Origin: Lachnospiraceae bacterium
GTDB taxonomy: Bacteria > Bacillota > Clostridia > Oscillospirales > CAG-272
Reading direction: 5' to 3'
NCBI GenBank assembly: GCA_024404495.1
Contig: JAKSPT010000001.1
Coordinates: forward strand, 1-64,000
Length of the DNA stretch: 64,000 nt
The notes beneath the pieces were generated by a model. The model saw nothing but the letters and a program-made list of their open reading frames with translations. It was not told the origin of the DNA and ran no database searches. Below are positions 18,061-25,970 of this stretch, piece by piece. The number at the start of each line of letters is the position of its first letter. The stretch's first letter is position 1. A program made the translations under genes and the position numbers.

Positions 18061-18897
18061 TTACAGTCCGGCAAAGACGCGCATCGCTCTTTCCGCGTTG
18101 GCTTCCATCGCGTTCGTTGCCTCGAAGGCAAGCTCGTGGAAGAAGGTGACCTCGCGGGTGTTCAGCATCTCGCGGACAGCCTTGACGCCGTCGTTCGACA
18201 TATAGCTGAAATAATTGATCTTGCGGAGCCCGTAGGAAATGCCCTTGCGGTAGTCGTCCTCGCTGACGCCGCTGCCGCCGTGCATGACGAGGGGCAGACC
18301 GGTCTTTTCGGCGATCACGCGGACGCGCTCCAGATCGAGCACGGGCTTGGAACGGTAAATGCCGTGCGCGGTGCCGAAGCTGGGGGCAAGCGCGTCGATG
18401 CCGGTCGCCTCGCAGAATTTCACCGCCTCGTCGGGATCGGTATAGACCGGACCGCTCGCGCTCGCGCTTCCGCCCTCACGGGAAGCAAGCGCGCCGAGCT
18501 CGGCTTCCACGCCCGCGCCGTAGGGATGCGCCATCTTTACAGCCGTGATCGTGTTCTTCAGATTTTCCTCATAAGGAAGCGTACTGCCGTCGTACATGAC
18601 GCCGGTAAAGCCGAGCTCGAGCGCTCTTGCCATATAGCTCAGCGTTTCGCAGTGGTCGAGATGGACGCAGACCGGCACCTTTGCGCTCTTTGCCGCCTGC
18701 ACCATGATCGGCCCGATGATCTCAAGGGGCGCGACCGGCTCGTGGAGCTCGCCGTGGGTCAGCATCACCGGGACGTTCAGCTTTTCGGCGGCGCGGACGA
18801 CGGCAACGATGCACTCGAGGTTCGGGGTGTTGAAGGCGCCGTACGCGCATTTTTTCTCTTCCGCGAGAGCGAGAATTTCATTGAAGGTAACTAACAT
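18061..18897 (-). CDS. Class II fructose/tagatose-bisphosphate-type aldolase
   Basis: A 278-residue zinc aldolase. Family marks: HLDH at 79-82 (Asp81 and zinc ligand His82), AGVEAELG (Glu132), TAHG with His178 and VMHGGSG with His206. These enzymes cleave a ketose-1-phosphate or -1,6-bisphosphate into glycerone phosphate and an aldehyde. Residue-level substrate prediction is not possible; in this operon the substrate should be the product of the upstream FGGY kinase. Its ATG (18895-18897) overlaps the end of the kinase gene by 7 bases, which indicates translational coupling. Confidence 0.9.
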   Translation of the reverse strand: MLVTFNEILALAEEKKCAYGAFNTPNLECIVAVVRAAEKLNVPVMLTHGELHEPVAPLEIIGPIMVQAAKSAKVPVCVHLDHCETLSYMARALELGFTGVMYDGSTLPYEENLKNTITAVKMAHPYGAGVEAELGALASREGGSASASGPVYTDPDEAVKFCEATGIDALAPSFGTAHGIYRSKPVLDLERVRVIAEKTGLPLVMHGGSGVSEDDYRKGISYGLRKINYFSYMSNDGVKAVREMLNTREVTFFHELAFEATNAMEANAERAMRVFAGL

Positions 18898-20366
18898 GAT
18901 GATATCTCCTTGTAAATGGCTCTGAGCCGCTTGTAAAGCTCATAGCGTTTATGATAGATTTCCCGACGACCGGGATCCGGTCTGATCGCTTCGCCGTATT
19001 TCCGGAAGCGCGGGGCGATCGCAAAGGGGCTTTTTCCGGTCACGGCGGCAAAAGCGAGAATGGCGCTTCCCATCGCGCCGGTCTCCTCGGCACGGACGGG
19101 AACGATCCCGCACCCGAGGATATCCGCCTTGATCTGCAGCCATATCGAAGAGCGCGCACCGCCGCCGCAGACGAAAAGCCGCTCCGGTCGGATGCCGTTT
19201 TCCGCCAGCTTTTCCATATTGTACCGCATCTCGAAGGTGATCCCCTCCAGAATGGCGCGGTAAAGCTCGGGGAGCCGCGTTTTCGTGGTCAGTCCGAACA
19301 CCGTTCCGGTCGCTTCCGGGTCCACGTCGGGCGTTCCGCCCATCCCCTGAAGGAAGGGCAGCACGGTCAGCGAGGTCGGTTCCTCCGGCGCGGTCCCGTT
19401 CAGCACGTCGTACACGCTTCTGCCGTCCCCGCCGAGGTGGTACGCGATCGCGTCGCGGTACCAACGGATGACGCTTCCCGCCGAAATATTGTAGGCGTAG
19501 GTGACGAAGCCGCCGGTCTTCAGATAGGGCACGCAGGCGAAATTGTTCTTCTGAAAAGCAAGGGATGCCGGAATCTTCTCAAATAACGGCGTCAGACACT
19601 CGCAGGTACCCGAGGTATCCACGGCGTCCCCCGGATCGCACACACCCGCGCCGAGCGCGTTCACGATCTGATCGTGCGAGCCGATCACGACCTGTACGGT
19701 CCCGGGCAGACCGAGGATCGGGGCAAGCTCCGGAAGAACGGGTCCGAGCGGCGTTCCCGCTTCTGTGACCTCGGGAAGCATTTCCGGGGGAATCCCCGCG
19801 GCGGCGGTCAGTTCCTTCGACCATTCGCCCTTTTCCACGTCGTAGAGCAGACTGCGGCAGGCAAGCGATACGTCGGTCGCCGCTTTTCCCGAAAGACGGT
19901 AACAGACGTAACCCGCGACGAACAGAAACTTCCATACGGGTCCTTCCGCCGTCCGGAGCGTTTCCGACATTCCCGCAAGGGAATAGGAGGAATCGGGAAG
20001 GACGCGGCAGATCCTCATGATCTTTTCCGCGCCGACCTTGTTCACAAGCGCGTCGAAGGCGCCGTTTCCGGTATTTCCGAAATACATCCGGATATCCCCG
20101 ACCGCTTTCCCGTCTTTTCCGACCGCCGCGAAGGACTCCCCGAACGAGGAAACGGCAAGCGCCGCGATCTCGTTTTTGTTTCCGATTTTGTCGGCGCAGC
20201 CGCGGATCACGCGGAACACCGAGCCGATCAGGACCTCGGTCGGCAGATCGACCGCTCCGGGCGGCAGAGGATATTCCTCAAACGTGACCGCAAGCTGCTC
20301 TCCCTCTGCGGAAAAAGCGGCGCACTTGCAGCCCGTTCCGCCGACGTCAACGCCAAAACAGATCAT
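18891..20366 (-). CDS. FGGY-family carbohydrate kinase
   Basis: A 491-residue sugar kinase, the first gene of the operon. The N-terminal phosphate loop is FGVDVGGTGCKCAAF; the catalytic base is Asp232 in GSHDQ; the second ATP-binding part shows FVCGGGARSS and GAMGSA. FGGY kinases act on ketoses or polyols (xylulose, ribulose, fuculose, rhamnulose, glycerol). Given the operon, a ketose such as fructose or xylulose released by the isomerase is the probable substrate, but this is inference. GAAAGAGAGGA lies before the ATG. The promoter has a consensus -10 but a poor -35 that is overlapped by a conserved 26-base element (20435-20460), so activation by a regulator is expected. Confidence 0.9.
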   Translation of the reverse strand: MICFGVDVGGTGCKCAAFSAEGEQLAVTFEEYPLPPGAVDLPTEVLIGSVFRVIRGCADKIGNKNEIAALAVSSFGESFAAVGKDGKAVGDIRMYFGNTGNGAFDALVNKVGAEKIMRICRVLPDSSYSLAGMSETLRTAEGPVWKFLFVAGYVCYRLSGKAATDVSLACRSLLYDVEKGEWSKELTAAAGIPPEMLPEVTEAGTPLGPVLPELAPILGLPGTVQVVIGSHDQIVNALGAGVCDPGDAVDTSGTCECLTPLFEKIPASLAFQKNNFACVPYLKTGGFVTYAYNISAGSVIRWYRDAIAYHLGGDGRSVYDVLNGTAPEEPTSLTVLPFLQGMGGTPDVDPEATGTVFGLTTKTRLPELYRAILEGITFEMRYNMEKLAENGIRPERLFVCGGGARSSIWLQIKADILGCGIVPVRAEETGAMGSAILAFAAVTGKSPFAIAPRFRKYGEAIRPDPGRREIYHKRYELYKRLRAIYKEISSC

Positions 20367-20413
20367 ATCGTTTTCCCCCGTCCATGCGATCCTCTCTTTC
20401 GGTATTCGGTTTT

Positions 20414-20471
20414 ATTATAACGTAAACGGCGGCTTTTTTATATAGATTTTCGTTCGTTTTCCTTTGAAATC
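20414..20471 (-). promoter_or_regulatory. Activator-dependent promoter and operator copy A
   Basis: On the minus strand the -10 is TATAAT (20419-20414) and the -35 position, 17 bases away, reads TATAAA, a poor match. That -35 lies inside a 26-base stretch (20435-20460, core ATATAGATTTTCGTTCG on the plus strand) that is identical to 24933-24958. Similarity continues to 20471 (CTTTGAAATCG against CTTGAAAATCG). Placement relative to the -10 is the same in both copies. Confidence 0.8.
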
Positions 20472-20541
20472 GTTCACACCGCCGACCGTTCCCGCCCTTT
20501 TTCCGGGCGAAAAATCCGGTACTGCGGCGAAAGAAAAAGAG

Positions 20542-20575
20542 ACGGGGGTGTTGCACTAATGTGCAACAGCCCCGT
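20542..20575 (-). terminator. Rho-independent terminator of the surface-protein operon
   Basis: On the minus strand, ACGGGGCTGTTGCAC pairs with TGCAACACCCCCGT and is followed by CTCTTTTTC. It is 39 bases after the stop codon of the 20614-21441 gene. Confidence 0.85.
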
Positions 20576-20613
20576 CCCGTTTTTCCGGAAGTCAGTTCCC
20601 GGAAGTATTTCTT

Positions 20614-21441
20614 TTAACGTCTCTTTTTGGAAGCGACGAGAACGATGCCCATAGCGGCGACGGCTGCGACGGCGATGGAAGAAGCCGCGTCGAAGGTGAT
20701 GGGATCAACGACGGGATTGACGGGAGCGTCGGTCGCGGGAGCGTCGGTTGCGGGAGCATCGGTCACGGGTGCGGCGGGATGGACCTGCGCGCGGATCGCG
20801 TCGGTCATCGGCGCGACGTGGAGATTATCGAAGAAGAGGTTCGCGGTACCCGCACCGCCGCCGGCAAGCTGGATCACGACGCTGCTTCCGGCATCTGCCG
20901 CGGTCATGGAAGCCGCCGCGCTGACCGTCCATTCGGCAGGCTCGGAGGCATCTGCCGCCCAGACCTTCGCGTAAAGGGTGTTGCTCTCAAAGATGAACTT
21001 CGCCTTGTACCAGGTGTCGGTCCCGGTCGCAACGGGTGCGTGATCCGCGAGGACGTGGTTGGCGTTATCCTTGATCTGGCAGTTGTAGATCGGGGAAAGG
21101 ATCGTGTAAACGGAAGCATCCCCGTTCTGGTAAATCGCGGTGTAGAGACCGCCGTAGGTGCCGAAATCGCCGGAATAGAGGAAGTCAAATTCGACAAGCT
21201 TTTCGGCATAATCGGTCTGAACGGTGATCTGGGAGTCTCCCTGACCCGCTCTGCTGGCAAGGTAGACGACCTTGCCGTAGGTCGGATCGCCGCTGTCGGT
21301 TGCAACCGCGTAGAAACCGCCGGTCGTAGGTACGGAGGAATCCATATCATAATTGAATTCGGTGCCTGCGGCGGAAACGGAAACGGTGAGAGCTGCGAGG
21401 AGCACTGCGAGGGTAAGGAGTGCTGAGAGAAGGTGTTTCAT
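20614..21441 (-). CDS. Surface protein: glycan-binding-like module with C-terminal anchor
   Basis: A 275-residue secreted protein. Order: signal peptide (1-24), a beta-sandwich-like module of about 190 residues, a linker rich in Thr-Asp-Ala-Pro repeats, then DPITFDAASS, a hydrophobic stretch and SKKRR. The module closely matches the N-terminal module of the next-door 21484-24873 protein (shared YLASRAG, TDYAEKL, LYSGDF, TWYKAK/VWYKAK). The C-terminal 35 residues match those of the 25971-26708 protein almost completely and look like a cell-wall or membrane sorting signal. No enzyme motif is seen, so binding is the likely role. It follows the beta-helix protein gene by 42 bases in the same operon. 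Confidence 0.8.
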   Translation of the reverse strand: MKHLLSALLTLAVLLAALTVSVSAAGTEFNYDMDSSVPTTGGFYAVATDSGDPTYGKVVYLASRAGQGDSQITVQTDYAEKLVEFDFLYSGDFGTYGGLYTAIYQNGDASVYTILSPIYNCQIKDNANHVLADHAPVATGTDTWYKAKFIFESNTLYAKVWAADASEPAEWTVSAAASMTAADAGSSVVIQLAGGGAGTANLFFDNLHVAPMTDAIRAQVHPAAPVTDAPATDAPATDAPVNPVVDPITFDAASSIAVAAVAAMGIVLVASKKRR

Positions 21442-21483
21442 GGTGTTTTTCCTTTCTTTATATTCGTATTATCTGAAATACGT

Positions 21484-24400
21484 TTATTTTTTCTTTTTCT
21501 TTGAGAGAAGCGCGCACACGACGCCGATTGCCGCACCCGCGAAAGCGCAGCCGATGACGGCGATGGTGACGGTATTTCCCTTTTCGTTTTCTCCTGCCGC
21601 TTCGGTATCGCTGCCGGGCGCCGCGGTTTCGGGATAGGTCTCGCCGGGATTCAGCTTCGGAATCTCGCGGGTCTCCTCCTCGCCGCATTCGCAGACGCGT
21701 TTTTCAAGACCTGCCGCGGTCTCGGTGGGAGCGGTCACGACCGTCCATTCGCCGTAGACGTGCTCGTGCGCGGGCGCGTTCGTGATTTCGGGAGGAAGCT
21801 GATCCTTCAGACAGCCTGCATTTTCGGTGACAGCCTTGTAAACGGGATCGGAGGAGCCCTTCTTCGGCGCGACGCCGAGGAAGTTGTTCCCTTCGTCCAT
21901 CAGCTTGTTGCAGGCGGCTTCTCTGCCGTTGAAGAACGCGTCGGGTTTATGGTAGAAATAATTCTGGAAGACGCTGTAAACGATGTTGTTTCTGATCTCC
22001 GCGTATCCGCCCGAGCCTTCGTCAAAGTAGATGCCGCCGAACTTGATCGGGGAATCGTGCATCAGGTTTCCGACGATGCGGCTGCCGGGCATCAGGCTGA
22101 GGGAGTAAATCGTGCCGCCGTCGGCAAGACGCTGGCAGACGTTCGAGATATCGTTACAGGTCACGACGTAGCGTGCCTGTACGGAAGCGGTTTCCGGGAA
22201 GTCGTAGTAGCTTCCCTTACGGGAGTTGCCGTTGCCGTCGAACGCGCCCCAGCCCCAGCCGATCGAAATGCCGGTATAGGAGGTGTTCGTGATCCTGTTG
22301 TGGGAAACCGTAACGTCGGCAACGTGTCCGACCGAAATGGCGATCGCACCCTTGAACCGGAGACCGACGCCGTCGATATCGTTGGAGAAGACGAGGGTGT
22401 ACTGCGTGACTCTGCCGGGATCGGGCTCAACGTCGGTCAGGACGCCTTCCACGTAAGCCTTTTCGCTGAAGGGCTGGGCGTCACGGATCGAAACGCCGCC
22501 GACCGAGATGCCGTTCGCGCCGACGTTTTTGATCGTATTGCGGACGAACTGACAGCCGACGCAGCCGATCTCGTAGTCGAAGGCGGAAGCGGACATACAG
22601 GTGAAGACGCAGTGCGCGACGCGGGCGCCCTCGGCGTAGGCGACGGTGATGCCGCCGTCGGTTTTCAGATAGGAGTCGTGCTGAATGAATTTCTTCCATT
22701 TCAGCGCGTCGGTGTTCTGGATGTAGCACGCCTGGATCTCCGCCTGCCCGTAGGTGTGCGGACGGAGGTAAGCGGTGTATTCAAAGCGGAGGTCCTTGAG
22801 GGTGAAGCCGTAAACGCGGTCCTCGTCCTCGCCTTTGACCGAGATCAGACGGTCGATCGTCGGGATGACGATATCCATCGTGTTGGGGTCTTCGCTTTCC
22901 GCGGTGATATAGTAGAGCTTTTCCTCGTCGCGGTCGTAGTACCATTCGTTCTTTTCGTCGAGTCCCTCGAAGCAGAAGAGAATGGCGTTCGGGTCGGTGA
23001 TCTGCACGCCGCCCTTTTTCAGCGCGGCGTCGAAGGCGGACTTCTTCATCGTGATCTTGGAGCCGCTGCCGCTTTCTTCCACGTATTCAACGGGAACGAT
23101 GGAGTAGGTCCAGCCGACCTCGTACTCGAATTCAAGGTCGGTCACGTTTCTCCAGTCGTACATTCCTGCAAGCGAACCGGAAGCGATGTAGCCGAAGGAG
23201 GTGTCGATCTTCAGATCGTCGATATCCGCCATTTCCCAGTTGCCGGCGGTGCTGTCGTCGAGGACGAGGCGCGCGATCTGCGCGGGCGCGCCGTTGACGT
23301 AGAGATCGCGGGAGAAGGGAACGTTCTTCGCGTCGTATTCCCACGCCTTGAGCCCCTTGCCGACCGTGACTTCCCTGGTTTCTTTCCAACCGTCGTTCAG
23401 GTGCATACCGCCCGAAAGAATGACGTCGTTCGGGTTGCCGGTCGCACCCTGCCAGATCACGGCGTAACCGCGCTCCGCGGAATCCTCCGCGGTAAAGGCA
23501 AGCGTTTCGTCGATCAGGTAATTGCCGGCGGCAATGCTGACCACGACGTCTCCGCTCCAGCTTCCGATCGCGGCGACCGCTTCCTTCGCTTTTCCGAGGG
23601 TGGCGAAGGCTTTTTCTGCGGAAAGACCGTCGTTACTGTCGTTTCCTTTTTTGCCGTTGACGTAGAAGGTCTTCATGACCTTGTTCTGCACGGCGGTGAC
23701 CGTCCATACGTTATCGCCGCTGCCGACCGTCGCCTTGCCGGAGGAAAGGTCCATTCCGGCAAAGGAAGCCGATTCGGTCTCGCTCACTCCGTCGATATAG
23801 AAATAAGGATAAACATTTTTCAGATCGACGTCGGAGGCGAAACGGAGAGAGACCGTCTTTTTGTCGTTGTCGATCTCTGCGGCGGTCGTCAGACCCTCCG
23901 CCATAAAGGAACGGAGTTCGACCGGCATATCCGTGAAGTTCGCCTGAAGCACCGTATCGGCGGTCAGCTCAAAGCGGTAGGTCAGCTCGTCCGAAACCAC
24001 CTTGCCGTCGGTGTCGGTCCAGTTCAGAAAGAGAGAACCGTCGTTCGGGACCGCGGTGACCGAAACGGTATTGCCCTCCGGATACTGCCCGTCGCCGGTC
24101 ACGGTGCCCTTCCGGGGATCGTTCACCGCAAGAGAAACGGTGCAGAGCTCGGCGGTAGAGGAAATATCTTTTCTGATCTCGTCGTTCATCGGGCAGACGT
24201 GAATGTTGTCAACGTAAGCGTTGCCGTTGTCGGCACCGCAGCCCGCGAACTGAATGACGAAGACACTGCCTTCGTCCTTGATCGGAAGCGTGGTCGTGCC
24301 CGTGACGTTCCAGACGGCGGGCTCGTCCTCCCCCGCTTTCCAGGTCTTCGCGTATGCGGTAGCGCCCGCAAAAGCGATCTTTGCCTTGTACCAGACGTTA

Positions 24401-24873
24401 ACCTCTTCCATCATCATACCGCTGTCGCCGAGGACGGAATTGGTCGCCTTGGAATCTTTCACCTGAAAATGGTAAACCGGGGAGAAGATCGTATAAACGG
24501 CATCGTTTCCGTTCTGATACGCTGCGGTGTAGAAGCCGCCGATCTTATCGAAGTCTCCGGAATAGAGATAATCGAATTCGATCAGCTTTTCGGCGTAGTC
24601 GGTCTTCAGCGTCAGCTGGGTGTCGCCTCTGCCGGCTCTGCTGGCAAGATAGTACACCCTTCCGTTATTCCCGATCATGTCCTGATCGACCTGATGGAAA
24701 AATCCGCTCGGGACAAGCTCACCCCCGGAGAGCTGGGCGCCGACCGAGTATTTTTCAAAATCGAAGAAGTATTCCCTGTCGCCCGCGGCACTGACCGAAA
24801 GCGCGGGGAACGAAGCACCGAACGCTCCGAAAAGCGTCAGCACCGTAAGCAGCAATGCGAGATAGCGTTTCAT
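21484..24873 (-). CDS. Large surface beta-helix protein, GH141-like, with accessory domains
   Basis: A 1129-residue protein. Order: signal peptide (1-29); a 200-residue module shared with the 20614-21441 protein; a bacterial InlB-type repeat (GTVTGDGQYPEGNTVSVTA, near 250-310); a short Ig-like piece; a right-handed parallel beta-helix from about 395 (FYVNGKKGNDSNDGLSAEKAFATL) to 1030; an EHVYGEWTVV...CECGEEETREIP repeat; a membrane helix and SKKKKK. The beginning of the beta-helix (NGxDSNDGxxxxAFATLxKA) is typical of the pectate-lyase-like and GH141 group, which includes fucosidases and xylanases. Catalytic residues cannot be assigned by eye. It starts an operon with the operator copy at 24933-24958 over its -35 and lies divergent to the AraC regulator. 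Confidence 0.82.
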   Translation of the reverse strand: MKRYLALLLTVLTLFGAFGASFPALSVSAAGDREYFFDFEKYSVGAQLSGGELVPSGFFHQVDQDMIGNNGRVYYLASRAGRGDTQLTLKTDYAEKLIEFDYLYSGDFDKIGGFYTAAYQNGNDAVYTIFSPVYHFQVKDSKATNSVLGDSGMMMEEVNVWYKAKIAFAGATAYAKTWKAGEDEPAVWNVTGTTTLPIKDEGSVFVIQFAGCGADNGNAYVDNIHVCPMNDEIRKDISSTAELCTVSLAVNDPRKGTVTGDGQYPEGNTVSVTAVPNDGSLFLNWTDTDGKVVSDELTYRFELTADTVLQANFTDMPVELRSFMAEGLTTAAEIDNDKKTVSLRFASDVDLKNVYPYFYIDGVSETESASFAGMDLSSGKATVGSGDNVWTVTAVQNKVMKTFYVNGKKGNDSNDGLSAEKAFATLGKAKEAVAAIGSWSGDVVVSIAAGNYLIDETLAFTAEDSAERGYAVIWQGATGNPNDVILSGGMHLNDGWKETREVTVGKGLKAWEYDAKNVPFSRDLYVNGAPAQIARLVLDDSTAGNWEMADIDDLKIDTSFGYIASGSLAGMYDWRNVTDLEFEYEVGWTYSIVPVEYVEESGSGSKITMKKSAFDAALKKGGVQITDPNAILFCFEGLDEKNEWYYDRDEEKLYYITAESEDPNTMDIVIPTIDRLISVKGEDEDRVYGFTLKDLRFEYTAYLRPHTYGQAEIQACYIQNTDALKWKKFIQHDSYLKTDGGITVAYAEGARVAHCVFTCMSASAFDYEIGCVGCQFVRNTIKNVGANGISVGGVSIRDAQPFSEKAYVEGVLTDVEPDPGRVTQYTLVFSNDIDGVGLRFKGAIAISVGHVADVTVSHNRITNTSYTGISIGWGWGAFDGNGNSRKGSYYDFPETASVQARYVVTCNDISNVCQRLADGGTIYSLSLMPGSRIVGNLMHDSPIKFGGIYFDEGSGGYAEIRNNIVYSVFQNYFYHKPDAFFNGREAACNKLMDEGNNFLGVAPKKGSSDPVYKAVTENAGCLKDQLPPEITNAPAHEHVYGEWTVVTAPTETAAGLEKRVCECGEEETREIPKLNPGETYPETAAPGSDTEAAGENEKGNTVTIAVIGCAFAGAAIGVVCALLSKKKKK

Positions 24874-24911
24874 AGGAGTCCCTTTCTGTTTCTTTACAGT
24901 TTTCCATTATT

Positions 24912-24989
24912 ATTATATAATGATCTTTGCGGTTTTTATATAGATTTTCGTTCGTTTTACTTGAAAATCGTCCGCAAATGTGATAGAAT
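24912..24989. promoter_or_regulatory. Divergent promoters with operator copy B
   Basis: Minus strand: TATAAT at 24917-24912 with the poor -35 TATAAA at 24940-24935, driving the beta-helix gene. Plus strand: TTGAAA at 24961-24966, 17 bases, TAGAAT at 24984-24989, driving the AraC gene. The 26-base element 24933-24958, extending to about 24971, overlaps both -35 elements. Read on the minus strand it contains GATTTTC, 13 bases, GAAAATC, an inverted repeat. This is the expected layout for an activator that also controls its own gene. Confidence 0.8.
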
Positions 24990-25021
24990 TCTAATAGAAC
25001 GGACGCAAAGGAGAAAACGGT

Positions 25022-25885
25022 ATGATTTCGGTATTCGACACCAAAAAACTGCGCGAGATCCTGAAGGACTTTTACGAGATCACGAAGATCCGCATCACGG
25101 TCATTGATACCGACCGCAACGAGCTCGTTTCCTATCCGGAGGAGCTCTCTCCCTTCTGTCGGATCATCCGCCGCACCGAGCCCGGGCGCATCGCCTGCGC
25201 CTCCTGCGATAAAGAGGCGTGCGACCGCGCCGCGGGACAGCACAGGACGCAGATGTACCGCTGCCACGCGGGGCTGACCGAAGCGGTGACGCCCCTGATC
25301 GTCGACGGGAAGCTGCTCGGCTATCTGTATTTCGGGCAGGCGTTTTCCTATCCGGATCACAAGACCGGCTGGGCGGAGATCGAAAAGCTGTGCGCTTCCT
25401 TCCCCGTTGACAAAAAGGCGCTTTACGAAGCCGTTCTGGAAAAGCCGCTCGTCACGCAGGAGTATATCCGCTCTTCCACGCACATCATGCTTGCGGTCGC
25501 TTCCTATCTCGTGATGGAGCGGATGGTCGCGCTCCGGCCCGACCGCGTTTCCGTCCGGCTCGACGATTATCTGTCGAAGCACTTTACCGAGGATCTGAAC
25601 GCGAAACAGCTTTCCAAAACGCTCGGGATCGGCAAGACCCAGCTCTATAAGCTCTCCAAAGAGCTGTACGGCTGCGGGATCGCGGAGCACGTCCGCACGC
25701 TCCGCATGGAAAAGGCAAAGGCGATGCTCCTCGACCCGGATCAGATCTCTCTCGCGCAGATCGCACAGCATTGCGGCTACGACGATTACAATTATTTCAT
25801 CGCGGTGTTCTCCCGCACCGAGGGCTGCCCGCCCGGCGAATGGAAAAAAAGGCAGTCTTCGGGAGCCGGGGCAGAACGCGGATAA
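25022..25885 (+). CDS. AraC-family regulator with PocR sensory domain
   Basis: A 287-residue regulator. The N-terminal 160 residues are a PocR-type ligand domain with its cysteine set (Cys59 and Cys62 in CASC, Cys67, Cys81 in RCHAGL) followed by TPLIVDGKLLGYLYFGQ. The C-terminal 110 residues are the two helix-turn-helix motifs of AraC proteins (LNAKQLSKTLGIGKTQLYKL and SLAQIAQHCGYDDYNYF). It is transcribed away from the beta-helix operon. The conserved element in front of that operon is repeated in front of the kinase-mannosidase operon, so these two are its likely targets. AAAGGAG lies before the ATG. The ligand is unknown; PocR domains sense small molecules, including propanediol in the founding member. 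Confidence 0.9.
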   Translation: MISVFDTKKLREILKDFYEITKIRITVIDTDRNELVSYPEELSPFCRIIRRTEPGRIACASCDKEACDRAAGQHRTQMYRCHAGLTEAVTPLIVDGKLLGYLYFGQAFSYPDHKTGWAEIEKLCASFPVDKKALYEAVLEKPLVTQEYIRSSTHIMLAVASYLVMERMVALRPDRVSVRLDDYLSKHFTEDLNAKQLSKTLGIGKTQLYKLSKELYGCGIAEHVRTLRMEKAKAMLLDPDQISLAQIAQHCGYDDYNYFIAVFSRTEGCPPGEWKKRQSSGAGAERG

Positions 25886-25901
25886 CGGAAATGTCGAAAT
25901 G

Positions 25902-25933
25902 AAAACAGCCCCGCCGAAAGCGGGGCTGTTTTC
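25902..25933. terminator. Bidirectional Rho-independent terminator
   Basis: AAAACAGCCCCGC, CGAAA loop, GCGGGGCTGTTTT, between the convergent AraC gene and the 25971-26708 gene. Confidence 0.92.
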
Positions 25934-25970
25934 TTCATGGATGAATCATTGATCCTTCCGGATCGGAAAC

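Noticed and set aside
21760..25107. A plus-strand frame of 1115 codons
   Set aside because: It is the complement of the beta-helix protein gene, with Val/Arg/Asp-rich content, no ribosome binding site, and it runs across the divergent promoters. The minus-strand protein has a signal peptide and recognisable domains.
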